From Qipengyuania sp. SS22 (GTDB lineage Bacteria; Pseudomonadota; Alphaproteobacteria; Sphingomonadales; Sphingomonadaceae): a stretch of DNA of 64,000 nucleotides. Every line of letters starts with the position of its first letter. Position 1 is the first letter of the stretch. Made by a program: the position numbers and the translations under genes. Below the pieces are notes generated by a model. It was not told the origin of the DNA. It ran no database searches and saw only the letters and a program-made list of their open reading frames with translations. Shown in pieces: positions 19,188 to 28,204 of this stretch. Location: positions 930,001 to 994,000 of the forward strand of contig NZ_CP107048.1 of NCBI RefSeq assembly GCF_025736935.1, in the 5' to 3' direction.

Positions 19188-19856
19188 TCAGCCTATTGCG
19201 CTGTCATGATCCTTGCGGAGCGTCTGGACCACACCGACCGCTATAAGGAACTGGGCCCCGTAATAGAGCGGCCAGATCAGCCAGCCGGTGACCGGATCGG
19301 GTAGCACGGCGGCCTCGCGGGCGAAGATCAGCAAGTCGCTGACGACGAACATGACTGCGCCCAGGCCCACCCGATAACGCGGAAAGCGGCTGGTCCATGC
19401 CGCCGCTGCCATCGCGCCGACAATGGCCGAATAGCCCGTCGCAACCAGCCAGTTCTCGATGGGGTAGGTCATCAGCGCTGCGATCAGCGGCGTCAGCACC
19501 AGCAGGCTCAGCCCCGCAAGCGCCTGGCTCGGACTGGCCTTGCCGCGCCGGTTGCGCAGATAGAGCATGATCGCGATGGCATGCCCGATCGCGAACAGTG
19601 CGCCGCCGATCAGGAAGCTGGTTTCCAGCGCGATGTCGCCCATCGCACCAAACGCCAGGGCCGCCGCAATCAGCGCCCCGTCGGACCCGCGCCCGCGAAA
19701 GGCGGCATAGACGGCGAGGAAAGCGACCCCCGCCCCCTTCCACAGCATCAACCAGATGCCGCCGATCGGCGCGTCGCTCACGAAGAAATAGCTGATCCCG
19801 GCGATCAGGCTGATGAGTAACCAGGGGCGATGATCGACGAGGGCACGGTGCGGCAT
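19188..19856 (-). CDS. YhhN/TMEM86-family membrane protein (lysoplasmalogenase-like)
   Basis: A 222-residue protein made almost entirely of hydrophobic helices (about 7-8 segments). The acidic residues DIALE (after FGAMG), the [13 protein letters not shown] helix and [10 protein letters not shown] near the C-terminus match the YhhN family, whose animal members hydrolyse the vinyl ether bond of lysoplasmalogens. The bacterial substrate is not known, so the enzymatic role is an inference from family. It is convergent with gyrA and divergent from trmFO with 53 bases between. Confidence 0.82.
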   Translation of the reverse strand: MPHRALVDHRPWLLISLIAGISYFFVSDAPIGGIWLMLWKGAGVAFLAVYAAFRGRGSDGALIAAALAFGAMGDIALETSFLIGGALFAIGHAIAIMLYLRNRRGKASPSQALAGLSLLVLTPLIAALMTYPIENWLVATGYSAIVGAMAAAAWTSRFPRYRVGLGAVMFVVSDLLIFAREAAVLPDPVTGWLIWPLYYGAQFLIAVGVVQTLRKDHDSAIG

Positions 19857-19909
19857 GGCGCGACGCTAGGCCTTGTCGAACCGCCCATGCAAGCATTAGG
19901 GCGCGCGCG

Positions 19910-21277
19910 ATGACCCATGATATCCACATAATCGGCGGCGGCCTCGCGGGGAGCGAAGCTGCATGGCAGCTCGCACGCCGCGGCTACCGCGTCCGCCTGT
20001 CCGAAATGCGCGGCAGCGGCGAGATGACGCCCGCCCACCAGACCGACGGCCTCGCCGAACTCGTGTGCTCGAACAGCTTCCGCTCGGACGATGATACCAA
20101 GAACGCCGTCGGCCTGTTGCATCACGAAATGCGCCGGCTCGACAGCTTGGTCATGCGCGCAGGCGAAATGGCGCGCGTGCCCGCAGGCTCGGCCATGGCG
20201 GTCGACCGCGATGTCTTTTCTGCCGAGGTGCAGCGCACGCTGGAGGAGCATCCCAACGTCACCGTTGTGCGCGAGCGGGTCGACGCGCTGCCCGCTTCGG
20301 GGCCGACGATCGTCGCCACCGGGCCGCTGACCGCGCAGTCGCTGGCTGAAAGCATCGTCGGCGCCACCGGGCAGGACCGTCTGGCGTTCTTCGATGCGAT
20401 CGCGCCGATCATCCATCGCGATAGCGTCGATATGGACATCTGCTGGATCCAGTCGCGCTGGAACAAGCGCACCGAGGCCTCGAACGAGGAGGGCGATTAC
20501 ATCAATTGCCCGATGACCAAGGACCAGTACCTCGCGTTCCACCAGGGCTTGATCGATGGCGAGAAGACCGAGTTTCGCGAATGGGAAGCGGACACGCCCT
20601 ACTTCGATGGCTGTATGCCGATTGAGGTGATGGCCGCGCGCGGGGTCGATACGCTGCGCTTCGGTCCGATGAAGCCGGTCGGGCTGGATAACCCCCGCGA
20701 TACTACGCCCGAATTCCCGCAGGGCCGCTGGCCGCACGCGGTGGTCCAGCTGCGGCAGGACAACAAGCTGGGCACACTGTGGAACATGGTCGGTTTTCAG
20801 ACCAAGCTCAAATATGGCGCGCAGATCGAACTGTTCCGCACGATCCCGGGGCTCGCCAACGCCGAGTTCGCGCGGCTTGGCGGGCTACACCGCAACACCT
20901 TTATCAACTCCCCGCTCGTGCTCGACGGGCAATTGCGCCTCAAGGGCGGCGAACACATCCGCTTTGCCGGCCAGATCACCGGCTGCGAAGGCTATGTCGA
21001 AAGTTCGGCAGTCGGGCTGATGGCCGGGCTGATGGCGGCCGCAGAGCTGGCAGGCCGGGACTGGACCGCGCCGCCGCGGACCACTGCGTTCGGCGCGCTG
21101 CTCGCCCACATCACCGGCGATGCCCAGGTCGACACCTTCCAGCCGATGAATGTCAATTTCGGCCTGTTCCCGCCGCTGCACGATGTCGGCAAGAAGGTGC
21201 GCAAGGAAGCCTATACCTCGCGCGCTAAGGAAGACTTCGGCACGTGGGTCGCGGATAGCGAAGCGGTACCCGCCTAG
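19910..21277 (+). CDS. trmFO: Methylenetetrahydrofolate-tRNA-(uracil-5-)-methyltransferase TrmFO
   Basis: TrmFO makes 5-methyluridine at position 54 of tRNA using methylenetetrahydrofolate and FADH2; it replaces the SAM-dependent TrmA of enterobacteria. The 455-residue protein begins with the FAD-binding [16 protein letters not shown] and has Cys53 in [10 protein letters not shown] and Cys235 in [12 protein letters not shown], corresponding to the two functional cysteines (53 and 226) of the Bacillus enzyme. [14 protein letters not shown] and [10 protein letters not shown] near the end are also diagnostic. The TAG stop interlocks with the stop of the convergent EF-hand gene in the bases CTAG. 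Confidence 0.96.
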   Translation: MTHDIHIIGGGLAGSEAAWQLARRGYRVRLSEMRGSGEMTPAHQTDGLAELVCSNSFRSDDDTKNAVGLLHHEMRRLDSLVMRAGEMARVPAGSAMAVDRDVFSAEVQRTLEEHPNVTVVRERVDALPASGPTIVATGPLTAQSLAESIVGATGQDRLAFFDAIAPIIHRDSVDMDICWIQSRWNKRTEASNEEGDYINCPMTKDQYLAFHQGLIDGEKTEFREWEADTPYFDGCMPIEVMAARGVDTLRFGPMKPVGLDNPRDTTPEFPQGRWPHAVVQLRQDNKLGTLWNMVGFQTKLKYGAQIELFRTIPGLANAEFARLGGLHRNTFINSPLVLDGQLRLKGGEHIRFAGQITGCEGYVESSAVGLMAGLMAAAELAGRDWTAPPRTTAFGALLAHITGDAQVDTFQPMNVNFGLFPPLHDVGKKVRKEAYTSRAKEDFGTWVADSEAVPA

Positions 21278-21732
21278 CAGGCGCAGCGGCGTGTCTTCTT
21301 CGGCTTCGGCGCGGTTGTGGCAAACTCGCCCGGGGTCAGTTGATTGTCGGCATCGGCATCCGCGCCTTCGAACTTGTCGACGGTGGCGACCGCCCATTCC
21401 TCGAAGTCGAGGAGGTTGTTGCCATCGGTATCGAGCTTGCGGAACCCGGCGGTCCGGCTCGACAGCATTTCGGTCCGCGTGATCCGCCAGTCGCGATTGC
21501 GGTCATAGCGGAAGAAGCGGCGCTGTTCCTTGGTCAAATCGGTGGATTCAGGCGGTGCGGGTCCCACCAGATCGCCGGGATCGGAAGCGGGGACCTCGGG
21601 TAGCGGTTCGGGAGTCTCCACCGGCTGCGGCGGCGGTGCCCCGCGTTCGACCTGTGCCCTGCCCTGCCACCAGAACGCGCCCAGCCCGACAAGGGCCAGC
21701 GCCACCAGGGCTCCGAGGACCATCCGGCTCAT
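21274..21732 (-). CDS. Membrane-anchored EF-hand protein
   Basis: A 152-residue protein with an N-terminal membrane anchor (about 4-22), a Pro/Glu-rich linker (30-62), and a C-terminal set of EF-hand-like calcium loops: [24 protein letters not shown] and [12 protein letters not shown]. The second is a nearly canonical 12-residue loop; the third has Asp/Asp/Asp/Gln spacing compatible with calcium. The function is unknown; calcium sensing or a structural role at the membrane are both possible. The ATG is preceded by AAGGAGGT at 21741-21748, one of the best ribosome-binding sites in the window, suggesting strong translation. The protein ends in a basic RRCAC tail. Confidence 0.82.
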   Translation of the reverse strand: MSRMVLGALVALALVGLGAFWWQGRAQVERGAPPPQPVETPEPLPEVPASDPGDLVGPAPPESTDLTKEQRRFFRYDRNRDWRITRTEMLSSRTAGFRKLDTDGNNLLDFEEWAVATVDKFEGADADADNQLTPGEFATTAPKPKKTRRCAC

Positions 21733-21765
21733 GGAAACGCACCTCCTTCGACCGTTGGCCTTTGA

Positions 21766-22443
21766 CTAGCGCCCAACCATGCCCAACCGCAAGGCCACCA
21801 ATGGGCTGAAACGATCGCCCAGCATCGCAGCGCCGCCGCTGCGCAGCGATCGCCGTGCCAACCCGCCGATCACGGCGAGCGGTCGCATGGTGCGGGGTAG
21901 CTGGAGCGACTGGCGAGCATGGGACACGCCCTGTTCGAGCGCATGGGACCGCTCACCCTCCGCCTGCGCATGAATGGCGAGATCGGCGAAAGCCCACAGC
22001 TTGCCTGCCCGCTCCGCCTCGGGCGCATGGTCCGGGTGCGAAAGCAGGTGGACCAGCCCGCTCGCCAGTTCTCCCCGCCCCTCGACGAAGCGCATCATAT
22101 CCGCTTCGGCAAGCGGTCGGTCACCAAGCAGCGCTTCCCAGCCATCGACCAGCGCCAGCAACGCCGCCTCGCGGCCATGCCAGCGCTGTCCGATCAGATC
22201 GAGCAGCGGGTCGCCGCGTGGCCGATCATCGATCGGTTTGCCCAATTGGTCACGCCACCAGGCGAGCCGGACCTGACCGAGCAGGGGCTCGCTCGCCCCC
22301 AGCACCATCCGCCCGATCCGCCCGTCGAGAGCCAGCGCGGCAAGCCACGGATCGCGATTCGTGCCGGTGCTGGCGAATGCGATCCGCGAAACCTCCGGCA
22401 GTTCTTCCTGCAGATCGTCCATTCCGGAGGAGCCGCTGCTCAC
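21766..22443 (-). CDS. Squalene/phytoene synthase-like protein, probably non-catalytic
   Basis: The 225-residue product resembles the squalene/phytoene synthase superfamily, in particular short members related to the mitochondrial complex I assembly factor NDUFAF6: ALALDGRIGRMVLGASEPLL and LGQVRLAWWRDQL are typical. The DxxxD prenyl-diphosphate motifs of true synthases (usually 280-300 residues) are not visible, so prenyl transfer is unlikely. A role in complex I assembly, as for NDUFAF6, is a guess from family. The GTG start follows the pdhB stop by one base; an alternative ATG is at 22422 (MDDLQEEL). It is in the pdhA-pdhB transcription unit. Confidence 0.72.
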   Translation of the reverse strand: MSSGSSGMDDLQEELPEVSRIAFASTGTNRDPWLAALALDGRIGRMVLGASEPLLGQVRLAWWRDQLGKPIDDRPRGDPLLDLIGQRWHGREAALLALVDGWEALLGDRPLAEADMMRFVEGRGELASGLVHLLSHPDHAPEAERAGKLWAFADLAIHAQAEGERSHALEQGVSHARQSLQLPRTMRPLAVIGGLARRSLRSGGAAMLGDRFSPLVALRLGMVGR

Positions 22444-22444
22444 G

Positions 22445-23830
22445 TCAGTCGCGATAGCAGACCTTCTTCACCGCCTGCACGATGCGCGGCGTGTCGATCA
22501 GCGCCAGTTTCTCGAGATTGGCCGCATAGGGCAGTGGAACGTCCTCGTCGCACACGCGGGTGACCGGCGCATCGAGATGGTCGAAGCCCTCTTCCATGCA
22601 GATCGCGATCACTTCGGATGCGATCGAACAGGTCGGCCAGCCTTCTTCGGCAATGACCAGTCGATTGGTCTTCGCCAGCGAGGCGAGCACCGTCTCCTTG
22701 TCGAGCGGGCGGAGCGTGCGCAGGTCGATGACCTCGGCGTCGATACCCTCCTCGGCGAGTTCCTCAGCCGCTTCAAGCGCGAGGCCGACGGCAATCGAAT
22801 AGGCGACGATGGTGACATCCGCCCCTTCGCGCATGATCCGCGCCTTGCCGATCGGCAGGACGTAATCGTCGAGATCAGGGACGTCGAAGCTGCGCCCGTA
22901 GACCAGCTCGTTCTCGAGGAAGACCACCGGGTCCTCGCAGCGGATCGCGGCCTTCATCAGGCCCTTGGCATCGGCGGCATCGTAGGGTGCGATGACGATC
23001 AGGCCGGGGACGCTGGCGTACCACGGGCCGAAGTTCTGACTGTGCTGCGCGCCGACCCGGCTGGCCGCGCCATTGGGGCCGCGGAAGACCACCGGGCAGC
23101 GCATCTGGCCGCCCGACATGTAATTGGTCTTGGCCGCCGAGTTGATGATGTGATCGATCGCCTGCATGGCGAAGTTGAAGGTCATGAACTCGACGATCGG
23201 GCGCAAACCGCCCATCGCCGCGCCCGTCCCGATACCGGCAAAACCATATTCGGTAATCGGCGTATCGATCACGCGCTTGGGGCCGAATTCATCAAGTAGG
23301 CCCTGGGTGACCTTATAGGCACCCTGGTACTCGGCGACTTCCTCGCCCATCACGAAGACGCGCTCGTCCGAACGCATTTCCTCGGCCATGCCGTCGCGCA
23401 GTGCTTCGCGCACCGTCGTGGAGGTGAAGCCGGTTCCCTCGGGCACGTCGGGGTCCTTTACATCGGTCTTGCGCGCGGGCTTGGTGATCTCCGCCTCGCT
23501 CGGCTCGCGGCCGACATCCTTGCCTTCACCCGGCGTATCGTCGACCGGCGCGCTGGAGGCGGGCGCTTCGATATCGGACGCGTCCTCCCCTTCGACGGCG
23601 AGCATGGCGATAACCGTGCCGACCTTCACGCCTTCGGTGCCTTCTTCGATCAGGATCTTGCCGAGCGTGCCTTCATCGACCGCTTCGAATTCCATCGTCG
23701 CCTTGTCGGTTTCGATCTCGGCAATGATGTCGCCGGCGACGATTTCGTCACCTTCGGCCTTGAGCCATTTGGCCAGCGTGCCTTCTTCCATCGTGGGTGA
23801 CAGTGCGGGCATTTTGAGTTCGATCGCCAT
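22445..23830 (-). CDS. pdhB: Pyruvate dehydrogenase E1 beta subunit with N-terminal lipoyl domain
   Basis: Together with PdhA this forms the E1 component that decarboxylates pyruvate for acetyl-CoA formation. The 461-residue protein starts with a biotinyl/lipoyl domain (1-78) whose modified Lys43 lies in [11 protein letters not shown], then a Pro/Asp-rich linker (about 80-135), then the E1-beta domain ([48 protein letters not shown]). A lipoyl domain on E1 beta is typical of alphaproteobacteria. Its lipoyl group would be supplied through LipA, encoded in this window. Spacing to pdhA is 3 bases. Confidence 0.96.
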   Translation of the reverse strand: MAIELKMPALSPTMEEGTLAKWLKAEGDEIVAGDIIAEIETDKATMEFEAVDEGTLGKILIEEGTEGVKVGTVIAMLAVEGEDASDIEAPASSAPVDDTPGEGKDVGREPSEAEITKPARKTDVKDPDVPEGTGFTSTTVREALRDGMAEEMRSDERVFVMGEEVAEYQGAYKVTQGLLDEFGPKRVIDTPITEYGFAGIGTGAAMGGLRPIVEFMTFNFAMQAIDHIINSAAKTNYMSGGQMRCPVVFRGPNGAASRVGAQHSQNFGPWYASVPGLIVIAPYDAADAKGLMKAAIRCEDPVVFLENELVYGRSFDVPDLDDYVLPIGKARIMREGADVTIVAYSIAVGLALEAAEELAEEGIDAEVIDLRTLRPLDKETVLASLAKTNRLVIAEEGWPTCSIASEVIAICMEEGFDHLDAPVTRVCDEDVPLPYAANLEKLALIDTPRIVQAVKKVCYRD

Positions 23831-23833
23831 CGC

Positions 23834-24910
23834 TCAATACTCCCCGACCAGGACATCGGTGTAGAGTTCGCCCGCTTCGGGTTCGGGAGAGCTTTCGGCA
23901 AAATCGGCGGCCTGGGTCACAGTCTTGCGAATATCCTTGTCGATCGCCTTGAGCTCGTCCTCGGTCGAACCATTTTCGAGCAGCAGCTTCTTGATCGCCT
24001 CGATCGGGTCCTTGTGCTCACGCACGTCCTGCACTTCCTCGCGCGTGCGATATTTCGCCGGGTCCGACATCGAATGCCCGCGATAGCGATAGGTATTGCA
24101 TTCCATCAGCACCGGGCCCTTGCCCTCGCGCACATGCTGGAAGGCGATCTCGGCTGCCTGCCGCACTTCGAGCACGTCCATGCCGTTCACTTCCATTCCG
24201 GGAATGCGGAAGGCAGTGCCGCGGCGATGGAACTCGGTCTCGGCCGAGCTGCGCCCGACCGCAGTGCCCATGGCGTACTGGTTGTTCTCGACCACGAAGA
24301 CGATCGGCAGTTTCCACAGCGCCGCCATGTTCATGGTTTCGTAGACCTGGCCCTGGTTGGCCGCACCATCGCCGAAATAGGCGAGGCACAGGCCGCCATC
24401 GGCATTGTACTGATGCGCAAGCGCCAACCCGCCGCCCAGCGCCACCTGGGCGCCGACGATGCCGTGGCCGCCGTAGAATTTGTGCTCGGTCGAGAACATG
24501 TGCATCGACCCGCCCTTGCCCTTGGAAATGCCCGCTTCGCGGCCGGTCAGTTCGGCCATGATGACCTTGGGGTCGAGGCCGTAGGCGAGCATGTGCCCGT
24601 GGTCGCGATAGCCGGTAATGACGCTGTCCTTGTCGCCGTCGAGCGCGGACTGGAGACCGATCGCAACCGCTTCCTGGCCAATATAGAGATGGCAGAACCC
24701 GCCGATCAGGCCGAGGCCATAAAGCTGGCCGGCGCGCTCCTCGAAGCGGCGGATCAGCAGCATCTGCTCGTAGAAGTGGAGCATCTGCTCCTTGCTCGCG
24801 TCGAAGCGCTTCTTCTCCTCGAGCGACTCCTGCAGCGAATGGAGGATGAAGTCGGTGTCCTCTGCGGGCGACTTCGTAGCGGTCTTCTTGCTCCGGGGGG
24901 CTTTTGCCAA
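23834..24910 (-). CDS. pdhA: Pyruvate dehydrogenase E1 alpha subunit
   Basis: E1 alpha binds thiamine diphosphate. The 358-residue protein has RRFEERAGQLYGLG, GYRDHGHMLAYG, GGSMHMFS, the thiamine diphosphate motif GDGAANQGQVYE ending in VENN, and the phosphorylation-loop-like YRYRGHSMSDPAKYR. The start given is TTG 24910, preceded by AAGGA; no ATG lies closer to the conserved domain. It heads the transcription unit pdhA-pdhB-(phytoene-synthase-like), and the 126-base gap upstream holds two palindromes (24951-24960 and 24991-25002). Confidence 0.95.
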   Translation of the reverse strand: MAKAPRSKKTATKSPAEDTDFILHSLQESLEEKKRFDASKEQMLHFYEQMLLIRRFEERAGQLYGLGLIGGFCHLYIGQEAVAIGLQSALDGDKDSVITGYRDHGHMLAYGLDPKVIMAELTGREAGISKGKGGSMHMFSTEHKFYGGHGIVGAQVALGGGLALAHQYNADGGLCLAYFGDGAANQGQVYETMNMAALWKLPIVFVVENNQYAMGTAVGRSSAETEFHRRGTAFRIPGMEVNGMDVLEVRQAAEIAFQHVREGKGPVLMECNTYRYRGHSMSDPAKYRTREEVQDVREHKDPIEAIKKLLLENGSTEDELKAIDKDIRKTVTQAADFAESSPEPEAGELYTDVLVGEY

Positions 24911-24950
24911 GACTTCGGATCCTTGTTCTTCCGGGGAGGAATATCGTTGC

Positions 24951-25002
24951 GCCTATAGGCACAGGCAAGCGACCCGCGCAACGGGGCAGCGCGTATGCAT
25001 AC
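24951..25002. promoter_or_regulatory. Two palindromes upstream of pdhA
   Basis: GCCTATAGGC (24951-24960, perfect 10-base palindrome) and CGTATGCATACG (24991-25002, perfect 12-base palindrome) lie about 41 bases apart, centre to centre, between ftsB and pdhA. They are candidate operators for control of pyruvate dehydrogenase. Neither matches the enterobacterial PdhR operator; the regulator is unknown. Confidence 0.35.
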
Positions 25003-25036
25003 GTAGCCCTTACGGAATGCAAGCGTTTCCGCTCGC

Positions 25037-25351
25037 TTAGTCGTCGAGCTTGATCACGACTTCATCAGGGTGGACGACGTTGAGCTGGCTGCGCAGCAAT
25101 TCGCCCACCATGTCCGGATCGGCATGATCGGGATGCAGCAGCGCAACACGATTCTCAAGTGCCGTGCGCTCCGCCTGCAGGGTCGCCAGCTGGGCTTCCC
25201 GCTTGTCGAGCAGGCGCAGGTTTTCGCTCCACGCCAGCAGTCCTGAAGGACCGGCGATCGCGAGGCCGCCCATGACCAGCAGCGCTGCCAGCGCAGCATG
25301 CTGCGTGACCTTCGCCCTCTGAATCGCTGCCATGGAGCTCATACGTCGCAT
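25037..25351 (-). CDS. ftsB: FtsB/DivIC-family cell division protein
   Basis: Small bitopic protein of the divisome, expected to bridge FtsL and FtsQ. The 104-residue product has one membrane segment (about 18-42), then a coiled-coil heptad region (LRLLDKREAQLATLQAERTALENRV is its core, positions about 45-69), then the LLHPDHADPDMVGELLRSQL segment typical of septum formation initiators. Further in-frame ATGs at 25342 and 25333 make the exact start uncertain. FtsB next to the pdh genes is a common alphaproteobacterial order. Confidence 0.85.
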   Translation of the reverse strand: MRRMSSMAAIQRAKVTQHAALAALLVMGGLAIAGPSGLLAWSENLRLLDKREAQLATLQAERTALENRVALLHPDHADPDMVGELLRSQLNVVHPDEVVIKLDD

Positions 25352-25456
25352 AATTTCACAGAATCACAGTTAACCGCCGCGCGCAAGGCAATTCGCGTGA
25401 GCGCGAACCGCTCGTCGCACATGCAGAACTGCGCGTGGCGGACACCGGCACGTTCC

Positions 25457-25499
25457 TTGACTTCATCAGCCTGGAGGCGTAACTAGTTTCTATTGAAAC
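25457..25499 (+). promoter_or_regulatory. Possible hppD promoter and operator
   Basis: TTGACT at 25457-25462 and TAACTA at 25480-25485 are spaced by 17 bases; the -10 match is poor. Immediately downstream is an inverted repeat GTTTC-TATT-GAAAC (25486-25499), well placed for a repressor. The hppD ATG is 25 bases further on. Confidence 0.35.
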
Positions 25500-25523
25500 C
25501 AACCGCAAATGCAGAGGATTGCA

Positions 25524-26645
25524 ATGCCCGATCTCTTCGAAAACCCAATCGGCCTCGACGGCTTCGAATTCGTCGAATTCTGCGCACCTGAAAAGGGCGT
25601 TGTGGAACCGGTTTTCAAAGCGATGGGCTTCACCCACGTCGCATCGCATCGCTCGAAGGACGTCGATCTCTGGCGTCAGGGGCAGATCAACCTGATCCTC
25701 AATTACGAACCGCGTAGCGCGGCATGGTTCTTTGCCCGCGAGCATGGCCCCTCGGCCTGTGGGATGGGTTTCCGCGTCCGCGATGCGAAGAAGGCCTATG
25801 ACGAACTGCTGGCGCGCGGCGCAGAGCCGGTCGCGGTCGAGACCGGCGCGATGGAACTGCGTATCCCTGCAATCCGCGGGATCGGCGGGGCAATCGTCTA
25901 TCTGATCGACCGTTATGAAGACGAGAATGGCGAGGGGCTGTCGATCTACGACATCGACTTCGACTATCTCGAAGGTGTCGATCATCACCCGGTCGGTGCG
26001 GGCTTCAACGTGATCGATCACCTGACGCACAACGTCTACAACGGCCGCATGAAATATTGGGCGGATTATTACGAGACGCTGTTCAACTTCCGCGAAATCC
26101 GCTTCTTCGACATCAAGGGCGAATATACCGGCCTGACCTCGAAGGCGCTGACCGCGCCCGATGGCAAGATCCGTATCCCGCTCAACGAGGAAGGCGAAGG
26201 CGGCAAGGGCCAGATCGAAGAGTTCCTGCGCGAGTTCAACGGCGAAGGCATCCAGCACATCGCGTTGATCTGCGACGATCTGCTTGCCTGCTGGGACAAT
26301 CTCAAGGACCTCGGCGTGCCCTTCATGACCGCACCGCCCGAAACCTATTACGAAATGCTCGCCGAGCGCCTCCCCGACCACGGCGAGGACGTCGACTCGC
26401 TCAAGATGCGCGGCATCCTGCTCGACGGCACCACCGAAGGCGGCCAGCCGCGCCTGCTGCTGCAGATTTTCGCCGAGGCCCAAGTCGGGCCGGTGTTCTT
26501 CGAATTCATCCAGCGCAAGGGTGACGAAGGCTTTGGCGAAGGCAATTTCAAGGCGCTCTTCGAAAGCATGGAACGCGACCAGATCAAGCGCGGCGTCCTG
26601 AGCGTGGACGAGGCGCAGACCGCCGAGACGGAGCTGGCCGAATGA
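25524..26645 (+). CDS. hppD: 4-hydroxyphenylpyruvate dioxygenase
   Basis: Converts 4-hydroxyphenylpyruvate to homogentisate in tyrosine breakdown, using Fe(II) and O2. The 373-residue protein has the two VOC-fold halves and the iron ligands His166 (IDHLTHNVY), His245 (IQHIALIC) and Glu327 (FFEFIQRKG). ATG 25524 is chosen because AGAGGA lies at the right distance; an ATG 15 bases upstream lacks a ribosome-binding site. It overlaps the next gene by four bases (ATGA), so the VOC protein is probably made with it. A promoter-like sequence and an inverted repeat lie just upstream. Confidence 0.96.
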   Translation: MPDLFENPIGLDGFEFVEFCAPEKGVVEPVFKAMGFTHVASHRSKDVDLWRQGQINLILNYEPRSAAWFFAREHGPSACGMGFRVRDAKKAYDELLARGAEPVAVETGAMELRIPAIRGIGGAIVYLIDRYEDENGEGLSIYDIDFDYLEGVDHHPVGAGFNVIDHLTHNVYNGRMKYWADYYETLFNFREIRFFDIKGEYTGLTSKALTAPDGKIRIPLNEEGEGGKGQIEEFLREFNGEGIQHIALICDDLLACWDNLKDLGVPFMTAPPETYYEMLAERLPDHGEDVDSLKMRGILLDGTTEGGQPRLLLQIFAEAQVGPVFFEFIQRKGDEGFGEGNFKALFESMERDQIKRGVLSVDEAQTAETELAE

Positions 26646-27214
26646 GCGAAGTCACCGAACACCCCGTCAAGCTGGGCGGCGTCCATCACGCCGCCTATCG
26701 CTGCAAGGACGCGAAAGAGACCGTCGAATGGTACGGCAAGGTCCTCGGCATGGACTACACTACCGCTTTTGCCGAAGACCATGTGCCTTCGACCGGCGAA
26801 TACGATCCCTACATGCACGTGTTCCTCGACGCGGGTAACGGCAATATCCTCGCCTTCTTCGAACTGCCCAACCAGCAGGACATGGGCCGCGACGAGAACA
26901 CCCCCGCCTGGGTCCAGCATCTCGCGTTCAAGGTAGGCAGCGAAGCCGAACTGCTTGCCGCCAAGGAGCATGTCGAGAGCCTCGGCATCGACGTGCTCGG
27001 ACCGACGCATCACGGGATCTTCAAGTCGATCTATTTCTTCGACCCGAACGGGCACCGCGTCGAACTCGCGACCGATATCGGTACCGACGAGCAGTATGCC
27101 GAGCTCAAGCGTGTCGCGCCGATGATGCTCGATGAGTGGAGCGAAACCAAGAAAGCGCCGCGCCACGCGGACTGGTTGCACGAGCTTGCCCGCAAGGAAC
27201 ATGGGGTCGGCTGA
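26642..27214 (+). CDS. VOC-family (glyoxalase/dioxygenase superfamily) protein
   Basis: A 190-residue protein with the two beta-alpha-beta-beta-beta modules of the vicinal-oxygen-chelate fold. Possible metal ligands are His16 ([11 protein letters not shown]), Glu75 (AFFELPN), His94 (VQHLAFKV) and Glu141 (GHRVELAT), in the right order for a metalloenzyme. Because it is translationally coupled to hppD, a step in aromatic or homogentisate metabolism is likely, but the substrate cannot be read from sequence. Lactoylglutathione lyase is less likely, as the usual glyoxalase I motifs are not evident. Confidence 0.83.
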   Translation: MSEVTEHPVKLGGVHHAAYRCKDAKETVEWYGKVLGMDYTTAFAEDHVPSTGEYDPYMHVFLDAGNGNILAFFELPNQQDMGRDENTPAWVQHLAFKVGSEAELLAAKEHVESLGIDVLGPTHHGIFKSIYFFDPNGHRVELATDIGTDEQYAELKRVAPMMLDEWSETKKAPRHADWLHELARKEHGVG

Positions 27215-27246
27215 CCCCTTCCAGACCGGAACCTCACCCTTTGTGT

Positions 27247-27262
27247 TGCGTTGCAGCGCAAA
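27247..27262. repeat. Second copy of the 16-base motif
   Basis: Exact copy of TGCGTTGCAGCGCAAA found at 9508-9523, here in a slightly longer inverted repeat TTGCG-TTGCAG-CGCAA, 15 bases before the mscS start codon and just before its ribosome-binding site. Confidence 0.4.
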
Positions 27263-27277
27263 GGGAGTTCCGCTTTC

Positions 27278-28156
27278 GTGAATTACATCGTTACGCTGCG
27301 CGAACAGTTGCAGGAGATGGGTCAGGGTTTCGTCGAAGCCCTCCCCACCCTTGCGATCGCGGTTTTCGTCGTCTTTCTCACCTGGATCATTGCGCGCTTC
27401 GCCGCACGTATATCCGATGTGATCGTTGGCCGGACCGAACTGCGCACCAGCCTCAAGACGCTGATCGACACTCTGGTAAAGCTGGCCATCTGGATCATCG
27501 GCCTGTTCATCGCGGCGATTGTGGTGATGCCCGACCTGACCTTCGCCAGCCTGCTCGCCGGGCTGGGCATCGGCGCGGTGGCGATCGGTTTCGCCTTCCA
27601 GGACATTTTCGAGAACTTCCTCGCCGGCGTGCTCATCATGGTGCGCGAGAAAATGCGTATCGGCGATGTCATCGAATGCGACGACATCACCGGCAAAGTC
27701 GAGCATATCACCTTGCGCGAAACGCATATCCGCAAGCTGTCGGGTGAACTGACCGTCGTTCCCAACTCGATCCTGTTCAAGAACCCGGTGGAAATCATAA
27801 CCGATCGCGACGAACGCCGCCACGAGGTCGTGGTCGGTGTTTCCTACGATACGCAGCTCGACCATGCCGCAAACGTGATCCGCCGCGCGGTCGAGGGGCT
27901 TGAGGATGTGCTGGCGAGCAAGGGCGTGGACATCTTCGCGCAGGAGTTCAATTCGAGCTCGGTCGATTTCCTGGTCCGCTGGTGGGCGGGTTCGACTCCG
28001 CGCGATGGCTGGGAAAGCAAGGACAAGGTCGTTCGCGCGATCAAGGCTGCGCTGGATGAGGCGGGGATCGAGATCCCCTTCCCCTATGTCACGCACACCT
28101 TCAAGGAAACGGTCCCGGTCAGTCACTTGGGTGACACCCGCCGCAAGACACCGTAA
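27278..28156 (+). CDS. MscS-family small-conductance mechanosensitive channel
   Basis: Inner-membrane channel that opens under tension to release solutes on osmotic downshock. Starting at GTG 27278 (GGGAG 10 bases upstream), the 292-residue protein has three membrane segments (about 22-42, 64-84, 88-120). The third is the pore helix, with the Gly/Ala pattern LLAGLGIGAVAIGFAFQD. The beta domain follows (ENFLAGVLIMVREKMRIGDVI, HITLRETHIRK, VPNSILFKNPVE) and then the cytoplasmic cage. The frame is also open from a TTG at 27251. It appears to be a single-gene unit. Confidence 0.93.
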   Translation: MNYIVTLREQLQEMGQGFVEALPTLAIAVFVVFLTWIIARFAARISDVIVGRTELRTSLKTLIDTLVKLAIWIIGLFIAAIVVMPDLTFASLLAGLGIGAVAIGFAFQDIFENFLAGVLIMVREKMRIGDVIECDDITGKVEHITLRETHIRKLSGELTVVPNSILFKNPVEIITDRDERRHEVVVGVSYDTQLDHAANVIRRAVEGLEDVLASKGVDIFAQEFNSSSVDFLVRWWAGSTPRDGWESKDKVVRAIKAALDEAGIEIPFPYVTHTFKETVPVSHLGDTRRKTP

Positions 28157-28204
28157 GGTTTCGAATCAAGACCGGCTTATCGGTCGCCTTTGGAGGAGAG
28201 ACCG

